A DNA stretch of 64,000 bases from Solobacterium sp. (GCA_017404505.1 JAFRCE010000022.1:1-64000); one strand, 5' to 3'. Numbered from the stretch's first letter, positions 43,402 through 53,828 are shown. The notes: generated from the sequence alone by a model not told the origin. A program made the numbers and translations.

Positions 43402-44418
43402 TTACTTTGTGACCTTTACATAGTCAACCCAGTAGTAGTTGTCGAGCTTTTCGCCGTTCAGAGCCTTGATAGCTACGTCAACTGCTGTGTGGGACTGACC
43501 GATGTGGTCATTCAGGACTGTACCTGTCATTTCGCCGTTCTTAACCATTTCCTGGCATTCTTCCAGAGCGTCGACACCAACGAGGTAGATGTCTTTTCCG
43601 ACTGTGCGGCCCTTAGCCTTGATAGCTGCAGCTGCACCGAGAGCCATAGCGTCGTTGTTGCAGAATACTACTTCAACAGCATCGCCGTGCTGAGACAGAG
43701 CGTTGGATGTGATTTCTTCACCCTTAGCCTGAGCCCAGTTACCAACCTGATCATCGAGGCAGTCAACTGTCAGACCAGCGTCTTTCAGAGCCTTGATGGA
43801 GAATTCTGTACGATACTGAGCATCGATGTTCTCCGGGTCGCCTTCGATCATGATGTAGGAAACCTTGCCATCGCCATTGATGTCGCCGTGATCCGGCAGT
43901 TCAGCAATGATTTCGCCCTGGAATGTTCCGGACTGACGAGCGTCTGCACCTACATAGCAAACTGTCGGGTTGTCGAGGATGCCCTTGTAGGATTCGTCAC
44001 CGTTGTCGCCCAGCGGCTCACGGTTGATCAGTACGAGCGGGATGCCGGCTGCGACAACCTTGTCGATTGTAGCGTCAGCGGAAGATGTCTGAACGAGGTT
44101 CAGGATGATTACATCCATGCCCTGAGTAATGAAGTTGTCGATCTGGTTCTGCTGTTCAGCCATGTCGTTCTTACCGTCAACGATTGTGACGTTGTACTTA
44201 ACAGCATCTGTTTCCAGAGAAGCGAAGTAAGACTTGATTTCTTCACGGTACAGAGTCATGAAGTTGTCGTCGAACTGGTAAATAGCAACGCCGACATTGT
44301 AAGTCTTGGCATCAGCAGAGCCTGTGTCTCCGCCATCTGTTGTAGCCGGTGTAGCCTGGGAGCAGCCGACCATGGACAGAATCAGTGCGGAAGCGAGAAG
44401 TGTCTTGAATTTTTTCAT
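43402..44418 (-). CDS. mglB: Galactose-type ABC transporter substrate-binding lipoprotein
   Basis: 338 residues from the ATG at 44418, preceded by GGAGGGAATA. Signal KKFKTLLASALILSMVGCS with the lipobox Cys at about 19. Two-lobed sugar-binding protein: YNVGVAIYQFDDNFMTLYREEI, DVIILNLVQTSSADATIDK, VLINREPLGD, CYVGADARQSGTFQGE and VVFCNNDAMALGAAAAIKAKGR. Calcium-site and sugar-site residues look like MglB (N-R-E in the hinge). Anchored outside the cell, it feeds MglAC. Confidence 0.93.
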   Translation of the reverse strand: MKKFKTLLASALILSMVGCSQATPATTDGGDTGSADAKTYNVGVAIYQFDDNFMTLYREEIKSYFASLETDAVKYNVTIVDGKNDMAEQQNQIDNFITQGMDVIILNLVQTSSADATIDKVVAAGIPLVLINREPLGDNGDESYKGILDNPTVCYVGADARQSGTFQGEIIAELPDHGDINGDGKVSYIMIEGDPENIDAQYRTEFSIKALKDAGLTVDCLDDQVGNWAQAKGEEITSNALSQHGDAVEVVFCNNDAMALGAAAAIKAKGRTVGKDIYLVGVDALEECQEMVKNGEMTGTVLNDHIGQSHTAVDVAIKALNGEKLDNYYWVDYVKVTK

Positions 44419-44474
44419 TATTCCCTCCAATTTTCAACACTGCAATTGTATTTGCACATTCAATATACACCTGA

Positions 44475-44489
44475 ATGAAACCGTTTACA
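44475..44489. promoter_or_regulatory. Cre site (CcpA operator) between mglB and glgB
   Basis: ATGAAACCGTTTACA fits the cre consensus WTGNAANCGNWNNCW at every defined position. It lies 57 bases upstream of the mglB start and could also influence the divergent branching-enzyme gene. Confidence 0.75.
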
Positions 44490-44705
44490 ATCATCTTTTT
44501 TCACATAATCATCACAATTTTTACGTTAAAATATCACAAAATTCCACTGTTGTATTTTTCCGCCAAACAGTATGGAAACACATTGATTTTTCTGAAAAAA
44601 AGCGCGCAGAACTTCAGTGTGCATAAAAGCAGTTTCGGGTTATAATTTATATAGATTCAAAAAACAGTTTCATAAATTACATAATTGATTGTTGAGGGTT
44701 TTAAT

Positions 44706-46727
44706 ATGGCACAGAAAAAAGAAACTACCAAAAAGACTACTGCAGGCAGCACGAAGAAAAAGACTGCTGAAGCCAAACCGCTGGATCCGGTATTCCTGAC
44801 ACCGTTTGATCGTTATCTTTTGGCTAAGAGCACCAACTACAAAGTGTATCAGAAGATGGGTGCGCATCCGGCCAAGCTGAATGGAAAGAAGGGGATGCAT
44901 TTCGCTGTATGGGCACCGCATGCCAAGGCGGTATCCATTGTCTGCGACCGCAATAACTGGGATCCGAAAGCCAATTATATGCTGCCGCTGGAAAAGAGCG
45001 GCATCTACGAAGGCTTTATCGAAGGTATGGGCTTTGGTGAAGTTTACAAGTATGCCATTCTGACCAAGAAAGACGAAGTGCTTTACAAAGCTGACCCGTA
45101 TGCTTTCTCGGCCGAATTCAGACCGGGCACCGCCAGCAAGACAGCCGACATTGCCGGCTATAAATGGGGTGATGCCAAGTGGATGACGGAACGCGCTTCC
45201 AAGGGTACGTTCGATCAGCCGATGGCGATTTATGAAGTTCATCTCGGCTCCTGGCTCAAGCGGGAGAATTATGAAGACGAAGACGGCTTCATGAATTACC
45301 GTGAATATGCCAAGGAACTTGCTGAATACTGCAGCTGGATGGGCTACACACATGTCGAACTGATGGGTATCGCCGAATATCCGTTTGACGGATCCTGGGG
45401 CTATCAGGTTACCGGCTATTATGCTCCGACATCCCGCTATGGCGAACCGAAAGACTTCATGTACTTCGTTGACTACATGCACAAGCATGGCATCGGCGTC
45501 ATTCTTGACTGGGTACCGGCTCACTTCCCGAAAGACGCGCATGGCCTGGCAGACTTTGACGGTGAGGCGCTGTTCGAATATCCGGATCCGCGTATGGGCG
45601 AACATCCGGACTGGGGCACCAAGTGCTTCGACTATTCCAAGCCGGAAGTCAAGAACTTCATGATCGGCAATGCCCTCTACTGGTATGACGAGTATCATAT
45701 CGACGGACTGCGCGTCGACGCTGTCGCTTCCATGCTGTATCTGGACTACGGCCGCAAGGACGGTCAGTGGATCCCGAACAAATACGGCGACAACGGCAAC
45801 CTCGATTCCATGGAATTCTTCAAGCATCTGAATTCCGTTATCCGGGGCCGCAAGGACGGAACCATCATCATCGCCGAAGAATCGACCGCATGGCCGCGCA
45901 TCACGACCAGACCGGAAGACGATGGCCTTGGCTTCACATATAAGTGGAACATGGGCTGGATGCATGACTTCCTGGATTACATGAAGCTGGATCCGTATTT
46001 CCGTAAGGACAACCACAACAAGATGACCTTCGGCATGAGCTATGCCACATCGGAAAAATTCATTCTTGTTCTTTCCCATGACGAAGTCGTTCACCTCAAG
46101 TGTTCGATGATCAACAAGATGCCGGGTCTTGACGGAGACAAGTTCAGAAACCTGAAGTGCGGCTATACATTCATGTTCGGTCATGCCGGCAAGAAACTGC
46201 TCTTTATGGGTCAGGACTTCGCCCAGTATCATGAATGGGACGAGAAAGTCCAGCTGAACTGGGAACTGTGCGACGAACCGCTGAACCATGACATGCAGTC
46301 GTTCGTCCATGACCTGCTGCACATGTACAGAAAGTATCCAGCCATGTACAAGCTGGATGATTCCTGGGAAGGCTTCTACTGGATCAATGCCGACGACAAC
46401 TCCAGAAGTATCTTCAGCTTTGTCCGTCAGGACAAGACCGGCAAGAACAACCTGCTGTTCGTCATCAACATGACACCGGTCGAACGTCCGGATTATATGG
46501 TAGGCGCGCCATGCAAGGGCAGATACACACTGATCTTCGACGAAAACGGCGAAGTATCCGTGAAGTCTGACAAGAAGCGTGTCTATACAGCCGTCAAGGG
46601 TGAATGCGACAAGCAGCCGTACCGTGTTGAATACCCGCTGCCGGGTTACGGATGTGCTGTCTTCCGCTTCAACGACGCACCGGAAGAACCGGCCAAAAAG
46701 ACCGCTAAAAAGACAACAAAGAAATAA
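44706..46727 (+). CDS. glgB: 1,4-alpha-glucan branching enzyme with Lys/Thr-rich tails
   Basis: 673 residues from ATG 44706, with GAGGG seven bases upstream and TATAAT at 44641-44646. Residues ~40-135 are a CBM48-type beta domain (MHFAVWAPHAKAVSIVCDRNNW). The GH13 barrel follows with GlgB motifs: GYTHVELMGIAEYPFDGSWGYQ, DGLRVDAVASMLYLDYGRK (nucleophile Asp), IIAEESTAWP (acid Glu), LVLSHDEVVH, then the C-terminal beta domain. Unusual are the ends: ~28 residues of Lys/Thr/Ala at the start and EEPAKKTAKKTTKK at the stop. No other glycogen gene is nearby. A 700-codon antisense frame is a shadow. Confidence 0.94.
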   Translation: MAQKKETTKKTTAGSTKKKTAEAKPLDPVFLTPFDRYLLAKSTNYKVYQKMGAHPAKLNGKKGMHFAVWAPHAKAVSIVCDRNNWDPKANYMLPLEKSGIYEGFIEGMGFGEVYKYAILTKKDEVLYKADPYAFSAEFRPGTASKTADIAGYKWGDAKWMTERASKGTFDQPMAIYEVHLGSWLKRENYEDEDGFMNYREYAKELAEYCSWMGYTHVELMGIAEYPFDGSWGYQVTGYYAPTSRYGEPKDFMYFVDYMHKHGIGVILDWVPAHFPKDAHGLADFDGEALFEYPDPRMGEHPDWGTKCFDYSKPEVKNFMIGNALYWYDEYHIDGLRVDAVASMLYLDYGRKDGQWIPNKYGDNGNLDSMEFFKHLNSVIRGRKDGTIIIAEESTAWPRITTRPEDDGLGFTYKWNMGWMHDFLDYMKLDPYFRKDNHNKMTFGMSYATSEKFILVLSHDEVVHLKCSMINKMPGLDGDKFRNLKCGYTFMFGHAGKKLLFMGQDFAQYHEWDEKVQLNWELCDEPLNHDMQSFVHDLLHMYRKYPAMYKLDDSWEGFYWINADDNSRSIFSFVRQDKTGKNNLLFVINMTPVERPDYMVGAPCKGRYTLIFDENGEVSVKSDKKRVYTAVKGECDKQPYRVEYPLPGYGCAVFRFNDAPEEPAKKTAKKTTKK

Positions 46728-46734
46728 GAAACAA

Positions 46735-46765
46735 AGAGGCAGATTCTCCCGGATCTGCCTTTCTT
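46735..46765 (+). terminator. Terminator of glgB
   Basis: AGGCAGAT (46737-46744), eight-base loop, ATCTGCCT (46753-46760), then TTCTT. Confidence 0.75.
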
Positions 46766-46840
46766 CATGCATGATACCGGAATCGTTGTTATACTGAAGT
46801 TACATTCAATGCAGTATTCAGATAAAAAAGGGGAAAGCAT

Positions 46841-47380
46841 ATGAAAAAGAGATTTTTATTATCCGCCGCACTGGTTCTTTCGATGTGCGCCTGCAGCAGT
46901 TCTACGGCAAATACGGAAACACCAAAAGAAACACCGGCTGAAACACCGGCCGAAGAAAGCGGACAGAAGAAGGAAACCACGCTGGATTCCGGGCAGCTTG
47001 TGGATGTATTGCTCAATGAATTAGGCGTCAGTCTCGGAAACATAGATGATATTCATGTTCCTCTCGCCGACGAAGACAACAATTTCAAGCTGACGTTTAC
47101 ACTCAATGGTGAAGAATACTTCTGCAAGATCAACGGAACAACCGGTGAAGTGATCGAGCACAACGTGCCGGAAGACATTCTGAAAGAAGTGAAAGCGGCC
47201 GGCGATCCGGCGGATGCCGCGCTCAATGCCGCTTTCGATGCACTGAAAGGATATAACGGCGGCGCTGAAGATATCGTGATTTCCCAGAGCGGTCCGAATT
47301 CGTACACGGTGGATTTCAACTGGAACGGCGAACACTATACATTCAATTACGACGCGGATCAGGGAAAGATCGTCGACTGA
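46841..47380 (+). CDS. PepSY-type lipoprotein
   Basis: 179 residues. Signal KKRFLLSAALVLSMCAC with acylated Cys near 17-19, then a Thr/Pro/Glu-rich spacer (NTETPKETPAETPAEE). Residues ~45-105 and ~120-179 are two PepSY-like repeats; each holds an alpha-helix and strands ending in YFCKINGTTGEVIEH and YTFNYDADQGKIVD. PepSY domains are thought to bind or inhibit peptides or proteases outside the membrane. Single gene with TATACT at 46790-46795 and GGGGAAAG ribosome site. Confidence 0.82.
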   Translation: MKKRFLLSAALVLSMCACSSSTANTETPKETPAETPAEESGQKKETTLDSGQLVDVLLNELGVSLGNIDDIHVPLADEDNNFKLTFTLNGEEYFCKINGTTGEVIEHNVPEDILKEVKAAGDPADAALNAAFDALKGYNGGAEDIVISQSGPNSYTVDFNWNGEHYTFNYDADQGKIVD

Positions 47381-47437
47381 TCCGGCTTTGAAACAGTCGT
47401 ATACCGCCTGCCTGAACGGGCAGAATCAATTCATAAG

Positions 47438-47466
47438 AAAACTTCAGGTGAAAATCTGAAGTTTTT
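47438..47466 (+). terminator. Terminator between the PepSY lipoprotein and the TIM-barrel gene
   Basis: AAAACTTCAG (47438-47447), eight-base loop, CTGAAGTTTT (47456-47465). The ribosome site AAGGAG of the next gene begins three bases beyond the T run, so read-through must supply that gene or a promoter overlaps. Confidence 0.82.
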
Positions 47467-47479
47467 ACAAGGAGATTTT

Positions 47480-48583
47480 ATGAAATATATCGGTCAGATC
47501 TTTACCGGCGGCTGGCACCAGAAAAACTATACAAGTGATGAAATCATTCACAGGCTGGCAGAAATCACAGAAGCCGTTCCGCTGGAAAAGGTCATCATCG
47601 GCTGGCACGTCGATCCGGAACTGTACCGGAAAACCGGTGCCTGGCTTCATGAGCACGGCATGAAAATGCTGTTGTGGCTTCCGGTATTCTCGGAAACCGG
47701 GGAACTGAAAGAAGCGGACGACGCCCTGGACTTGTACCGGCAGAAAACCGGAAACCTGGCCCTGCAGGAAGGTGAGAACTTCGCCTTCTACTGTCCGTCT
47801 TCGCAAAGGAACATACAGAATGTCTTCGATCTGTACGACGAATGCTTTTCCAACTGCGGGTTTGACGGTATTTTTTTGGACAAGATCCGCGGCCAGTCTT
47901 TCGTGGCCGGCAAGGAAGGCGTATTGAGCTGCTGCTGTGAAAAATGTGAACGGATTTATGAAGAACACGGCTTCTCTTTGGCCAGGTTCAGGAAACTGTA
48001 TGAGGAAAAAGGCGATCGTCTGTTTGCCAGCCGCGGCTATCAGAAACAGAAAGGTTTTCTCTATGCGGAAAAGGAAACCGAAGATTATTTCCGTATCAAG
48101 GAGGAAATCATCGCCGCCGCCGTCAACCGGATCGTCAGACATTTTAAAGAGAAGGGGCTGGAAGTCGGTCTGGATCTCTATGCGCCGTTGTTAAGCAGAA
48201 CGGTCGGCCAGAATTACAGGCTTCTGACAGAAGAAGCGGACTTTATCAAACCGATGATGTATCGGAAAACGGAAGCGCCGGCCGGCATCGGCTATGAATA
48301 TGAAATGATGCGAAAAGCACTGAGAGAAAGCGGCGGTTATGAAGATCTCTGTTTTGATGAGACGTTTCTGAAAGAGCAGCTGGATGAGTTCAAAGATCTG
48401 CCGGTTGGCAGATATCCCGGTATTGAAGTCAACTATCGAAAAGACATCGCCAAAACGGATCCCGCCTATATCCGCGCGTCTCTGGAAGTCTTTCAGGCAT
48501 GCGGCATGGACGGGGCGGTGCTGGCCTGGGATCTGATGCTGGCGCCGGACAGTCATCTGGAAGTGTTCCGGGATGCGGAATAG
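47480..48583 (+). CDS. TIM-barrel protein, putative glycoside hydrolase-like
   Basis: 367 residues, no signal peptide. Barrel-type segments run KVIIGWHVDPELYRKTGAWLHEHGMKMLLWLPVF, CGFDGIFLDKIRGQ, VGLDLYAPLLSRTVG, FIKPMMYR and DGAVLAWDLMLAPD. Asp residues at strand ends (FLDK and VGLDLYAP) are the likely catalytic positions, as in hypothetical glycoside hydrolase families. A CCCEKC cluster near residue 155 may bind metal. Family not identified. It precedes two damaged double-glycine-leader genes. Confidence 0.6.
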   Translation: MKYIGQIFTGGWHQKNYTSDEIIHRLAEITEAVPLEKVIIGWHVDPELYRKTGAWLHEHGMKMLLWLPVFSETGELKEADDALDLYRQKTGNLALQEGENFAFYCPSSQRNIQNVFDLYDECFSNCGFDGIFLDKIRGQSFVAGKEGVLSCCCEKCERIYEEHGFSLARFRKLYEEKGDRLFASRGYQKQKGFLYAEKETEDYFRIKEEIIAAAVNRIVRHFKEKGLEVGLDLYAPLLSRTVGQNYRLLTEEADFIKPMMYRKTEAPAGIGYEYEMMRKALRESGGYEDLCFDETFLKEQLDEFKDLPVGRYPGIEVNYRKDIAKTDPAYIRASLEVFQACGMDGAVLAWDLMLAPDSHLEVFRDAE

Positions 48584-48736
48584 CAGTGCGATTCTGTTCT
48601 GATACAGTTGACATCAGGGAGAGGCAATGATACTTTAAAATGCTCTTGTAAAGAGCACATGCACGCAATATTGACTAACAAATACAGATCAGGAAAATCG
48701 AAGTGGAAGCAGTTATCACTGCGGGAAGAAAAAGCC

Positions 48737-49023
48737 ATGGAAAAAAAACGACAACGGTTCTCTCAGAAGAATTGCTCAAGCAGATCAACGGCGGTGAAGG
48801 TGTTGATATTTCAGCATATTCCGAAGAGGAACTGGCCCGGATTTTCGAATTATATTTCCAGATGTATGGAGAATTCAACGCTCTTCCCTATCTGGCAGGC
48901 TGAGGTGTAACGACCGGTGATTATTATCTGATTGATCGCGACAGATACTGGCAGGACACACCATACGCCGGTGCACCGCGGGCCTGGAAGCTCGCCCATC
49001 TTGTCTATCAGCGGAATCATTGA
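48737..49023 (+). pseudogene. Double-glycine-leader peptide gene with poly-A frameshift and in-frame TGA
   Basis: ATG 48737 (GGGAAG upstream) is followed by a run of eight A at 48741-48748. With nine A the frame would read MEKKTTTVLSEELLKQINGG, a textbook Gly-Gly leader, and continue GVDISAYSEEELARIFELY to LPYLAG. As given, the ATG frame dies and the leader frame is open only from a GTG at 48703. After LAG comes TGA (48901-48903), yet the same frame continues with GDYYLIDRDRYWQDTPYAG and APRAWKLAHLVYQRNH to a stop at 49021. So there are two lesions, or slippage and recoding. No maturation genes adjoin. Confidence 0.5.
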
Positions 49024-49060
49024 TTGACAAACGGAATTTATATAAGGAGAGAAGATACAG

Positions 49061-49293
49061 ATGAAAGACTTAAGAGCCTTAGAAGATGAAATGATGGAAA
49101 ATGTTTTCGGCGGCTACAATGTCGACGATCTCAGTCCGGAAGATTTAGCGGAACTGCAGAGACTGGGCGGCCTGCTGGTGGAACAGCAGATCATGAACAA
49201 GAACAACGACCCGAATTTCAGCCGGGAAGATATCTGGAATTACTCAACGAACTCAACGCTCTGGATAAAGTTCTCAGAGAAAAGTACGGCTGA
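49061..49293 (+). pseudogene. Second double-glycine-leader gene, frameshifted
   Basis: AAGGAGAG leads to ATG 49061. The product begins MKDLRALEDEMMENVFGGY and continues DLSPEDLAELQRLGGLLVEQQ, again a GG-type leader. In the start frame the reading runs on through the terminator at 49312 to a stop at 49451, which is implausible. A shift near 49240 gives ELLNELNALDKVLREKYG and a stop at 49291-49293, 18 bases before the terminator. I therefore judge the gene frameshifted. If undamaged it would encode about 76 residues. Confidence 0.5.
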
Positions 49294-49311
49294 TTCAGAT
49301 TTTGCACAATG

Positions 49312-49340
49312 CCTCTGCCTTCTGCGCAGAGGTTTTTTTT
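49312..49340 (+). terminator. Terminator of the leader-peptide genes
   Basis: CCTCTGC (49312-49318), seven-base loop, GCAGAGG (49326-49332), eight T. Confidence 0.88.
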
Positions 49341-49354
49341 GCGCCATTTTCCGA

Positions 49355-49388
49355 CGAAAAAAAGGATCGGCCTTTCATTGGCCAATCC
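49355..49388 (-). terminator. Terminator of the GH1 gene at 49.4 kb
   Basis: On the minus strand GGATTGGCC pairs with GGCCGATCC (one wobble), followed by seven T. Confidence 0.85.
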
Positions 49389-49418
49389 CTTTGTTCAATC
49401 AATATTATGCGGTAATGA

Positions 49419-50897
<1,479 letters not shown>

Positions 50898-51020
50898 TCA
50901 TTGTACAATATTCTGTCATTTCCGCATGAGCGGGATTTTATTTTCACCAGTTTGTCCTTAGAACTTGCGAAAGAAAATGATATGATGAGAATACCGTGTA
51001 GTGTGTGAGGAAAATACAAT

Positions 51021-53822
51021 ATGATCAAAGAACAGAAAAACAGAATGATCAATGACTGGGACAGAAGGAATATGGAAATCGATCCGAACTATGTCCCGGC
51101 TGATCCCGAAAAGGCGAAACTGGTCCTGAAACTTGGGAATATGATCACCGACCGTTATCTTGTCAAATATACCGGAACAATGACGTATGAAGATCCGGAA
51201 TACTGGATGCTTGACGAGATCCTGACCAAGGAAGAAGTCAAGCTGATGCTGTCATTCAAAAAGACAAGAAGCAATCTCGATATCGAGGAGATCGCCCGTC
51301 GCAACGACATGACCGTCGAGCATGCCCAGGAAGTCGTGCAGCATCTGATGTGGATCGGTGTTGTCGAATGCAACCGGGAAAACGAAGACAAGCATCTGCA
51401 GTACAACGTGCCGATTTTCGTGCCGGGTTCGGCCGAATTCATGATGATCAACACCGAACTGGTTCAGCAGCATCCGCGTCTGGCCACGTTCTTCAACCTG
51501 ATGACCCAGCTGCCGCTGGAAGGCATCACACCGATGGTGCCGCAGGGCGGCGCCGGTATCGGCATGCACGTCATCCCGGTCGAAAAAGCGATCGAACATG
51601 AAAGCACAGCCCTGCCAATCGAAAAGATCTCCCACTGGCTGAACAAGTATGACAAATACAGTATCGGTGTCTGCACCTGCCGCCGCCAGCAGACCTGGCG
51701 CAATGAAAACTGCGGCGATATCGAAGGCAACTTCTGTATCGGTGTCGGTGATCTGGCGGAATTCATGGTATTAAGAGGCGTCGGCCAGTACCGTACCTAT
51801 GAACAGGTCATCGAGACACTGGAAAGAGCGGAAAGACACGGCTACGTGCATCAGACGACGAATATCGACGGCGAAGACAAGATCGTCGGCATCTGCAACT
51901 GCTCACCGGCATCCTGCAACGCGCTGCGTCTTGCCAAGCTGTACAATACGCCGAACTCCGTCCGTTCCGCTTACCGTGCCCATGTCGACGCGCAGAAGTG
52001 CGTCGCCTGCGGCAAGTGCGTGGAAGTATGTCCGGTCGGTGCCGCGCGACTCGGCCAGAAACTCTGCAAGAAAGACGGTCCGGTCAAGTATCCGCTGACC
52101 CAGCTGCCGGATGAAGTCAGATGGACAGAAGACAACTGGAATCCGAATTACCGTGCTGATATCAAGGTCAACTGCTACGATACCGGAACGGCTCCCTGCA
52201 AGACCGCGTGTCCGGCCCATCTGGCTGTTCAGGGTTATGTGAAGATGGCCAAAGAGGGCAGATACATGGATGCCCTGAAGCTGATCAAGCAGGACAATCC
52301 GTTCCCGGCTGTCTGCGGTGCCATCTGCAACCGCCGCTGTGAAGACGCCTGCACCAGAGGCCTTGTCGATCAGCCGGTCGCCATCGACGAAATCAAGAAG
52401 TTTATCGCCGCCCAGGAACTGAAACAGGAAAACAGATATGTTCCGATCTGTGAGAAACATGACCGGGACGGCGGTTTCTGGGGCGACGAATTCAAGATTG
52501 CCATCATCGGTGCCGGTCCGGCCGGTATGAGCTGCGCCTATTATCTGCGCACCAACGGCTATCCGGTCACGGTCTTTGAAAAAGAAGAGAAGCCGGGCGG
52601 CATGTTGACCTACGGTATTCCGAGCTTCCGTCTGGAAAAAGATGTCATCGACGCGGAAATCGATGTCCTGAAACAGATGGGTGTCGAATTCCGGTGCGGA
52701 GTGGAAGTCGGTAAGGACGTGACGATCCAGGATCTCAGATATGAAGGCTATAAGGCATTCTATGTCGCTATCGGTGCCCAGGGCGGCAGACTTGCCGGTG
52801 TGCCGGGCGAAGATGCCGCGGGTGTCGAAACCGGTGTCGATTTCCTGCGCCGGGTCAATTTCAATCATGAAGAAACACTGAAGGGCGACGTCATTGTCAT
52901 CGGCGGCGGCAATGTCGCGGTCGACGTGGCCAGAACGGCTGTCCGTCTGACCGACGGCAAAGTCACCATGGTCTGCCTGGAAGGTGAAAACGAAATGCCG
53001 GCCGCTGACGATGAAGTCAGAGAAGCGAAAGAGGAGAATATCCTGGTCAACAACGGCTGGGGTCCAAAAGAAATCCTGACGAAGGACGGCAAGGTTACCG
53101 GTATCGTCTTCAAGAAGTGCACATCCGTGACCAATGCGGAAGGCCGCTTCGACCCGCAGTATGACGAAGAAGATACCATGACGCTGAAAGCGGATCATAT
53201 CCTGATGTCGATCGGTCAGTCGATCGAATGGGGTTCCCTGCTCGACGGCAGCCATGTTGAACTGAACCGCAACGGCACTGCCAAGGCGGATCCTGTGACG
53301 TTCCAGACTGGTGAAAAGGATATCTTCGTCGGCGGTGACGTCTATACCGGACCGCGTTTTGCGATTGATGCGATCGCGGCCGGCAAGATGGCCAGTGATT
53401 CCCTAAACCGCTTCGTGCATCCGGGCAACTCGCTGACGATCGGCCGTGACCTGCGCCAGTTCATCGAACTCGACAAGGACGATATCGTTCTGCCTTCCTA
53501 TGACACCAGCAAGCGTCAGGTTCCGGGTCATAAGCTCGCGACCAAGGATAACAAGTTCCATGACAACCGCCTGCCGTTTACCGAAGAACAGGTGAAGCAG
53601 GAAGCTTCCCGCTGCTTAAGCTGCGGCGCGACCGTCGTCGATCTGAACAGATGTGTCGGATGCGGTCTCTGCACGACGCGATGCGAATTCGACGCGATCC
53701 ATCTGACCAGAGATCTGCCGGATGCGTCCCGCATGATCAAGGCGGAAGACAAGCTGAAGCTGATCGCTCCGTATGCCGCCAAGCGTGAAATCAAGATCCT
53801 GCTGAACAAAGGCAAGAAATAA
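51021..53822 (+). CDS. Multidomain iron-sulfur FAD/NAD(P) oxidoreductase (GltD-like core)
   Basis: 933 residues, cytoplasmic. Residues ~1-130 include a winged-helix-like stretch (LDIEEIARRNDMTVEHAQEVV). A Cys-rich region holds CTCRRQ, CGDIEGNFC and CNCSPASC, then the ferredoxin motif CVACGKCVEVCP. From ~390 a GltD-type unit follows: CKTACPAHLAVQGYVK and CGAICNRRCEDACTRG (4Fe-4S), FAD loop IAIIGAGPAGMSCAYYLRTN, NAD(P) loop VIGGGNVAVDVARTAVRL. The end has another ferredoxin pair, CLSCG and CVGCGLCTTRCEFDAI. Such proteins pass electrons between NAD(P)H and unknown iron-sulfur partners. Monocistronic. Confidence 0.85.
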   Translation: MIKEQKNRMINDWDRRNMEIDPNYVPADPEKAKLVLKLGNMITDRYLVKYTGTMTYEDPEYWMLDEILTKEEVKLMLSFKKTRSNLDIEEIARRNDMTVEHAQEVVQHLMWIGVVECNRENEDKHLQYNVPIFVPGSAEFMMINTELVQQHPRLATFFNLMTQLPLEGITPMVPQGGAGIGMHVIPVEKAIEHESTALPIEKISHWLNKYDKYSIGVCTCRRQQTWRNENCGDIEGNFCIGVGDLAEFMVLRGVGQYRTYEQVIETLERAERHGYVHQTTNIDGEDKIVGICNCSPASCNALRLAKLYNTPNSVRSAYRAHVDAQKCVACGKCVEVCPVGAARLGQKLCKKDGPVKYPLTQLPDEVRWTEDNWNPNYRADIKVNCYDTGTAPCKTACPAHLAVQGYVKMAKEGRYMDALKLIKQDNPFPAVCGAICNRRCEDACTRGLVDQPVAIDEIKKFIAAQELKQENRYVPICEKHDRDGGFWGDEFKIAIIGAGPAGMSCAYYLRTNGYPVTVFEKEEKPGGMLTYGIPSFRLEKDVIDAEIDVLKQMGVEFRCGVEVGKDVTIQDLRYEGYKAFYVAIGAQGGRLAGVPGEDAAGVETGVDFLRRVNFNHEETLKGDVIVIGGGNVAVDVARTAVRLTDGKVTMVCLEGENEMPAADDEVREAKEENILVNNGWGPKEILTKDGKVTGIVFKKCTSVTNAEGRFDPQYDEEDTMTLKADHILMSIGQSIEWGSLLDGSHVELNRNGTAKADPVTFQTGEKDIFVGGDVYTGPRFAIDAIAAGKMASDSLNRFVHPGNSLTIGRDLRQFIELDKDDIVLPSYDTSKRQVPGHKLATKDNKFHDNRLPFTEEQVKQEASRCLSCGATVVDLNRCVGCGLCTTRCEFDAIHLTRDLPDASRMIKAEDKLKLIAPYAAKREIKILLNKGKK

Positions 53823-53828
53823 TACAGG

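Noticed and set aside
44670..46772. 700-codon open frame antisense to glgB
   Set aside because: It mirrors the glgB codons exactly, has no ribosome site or family motif, and similar long antisense frames occur opposite other high-usage genes here (33799-35283, 51903-53255, 60544-61797, 43387-44478). Codon bias explains them.
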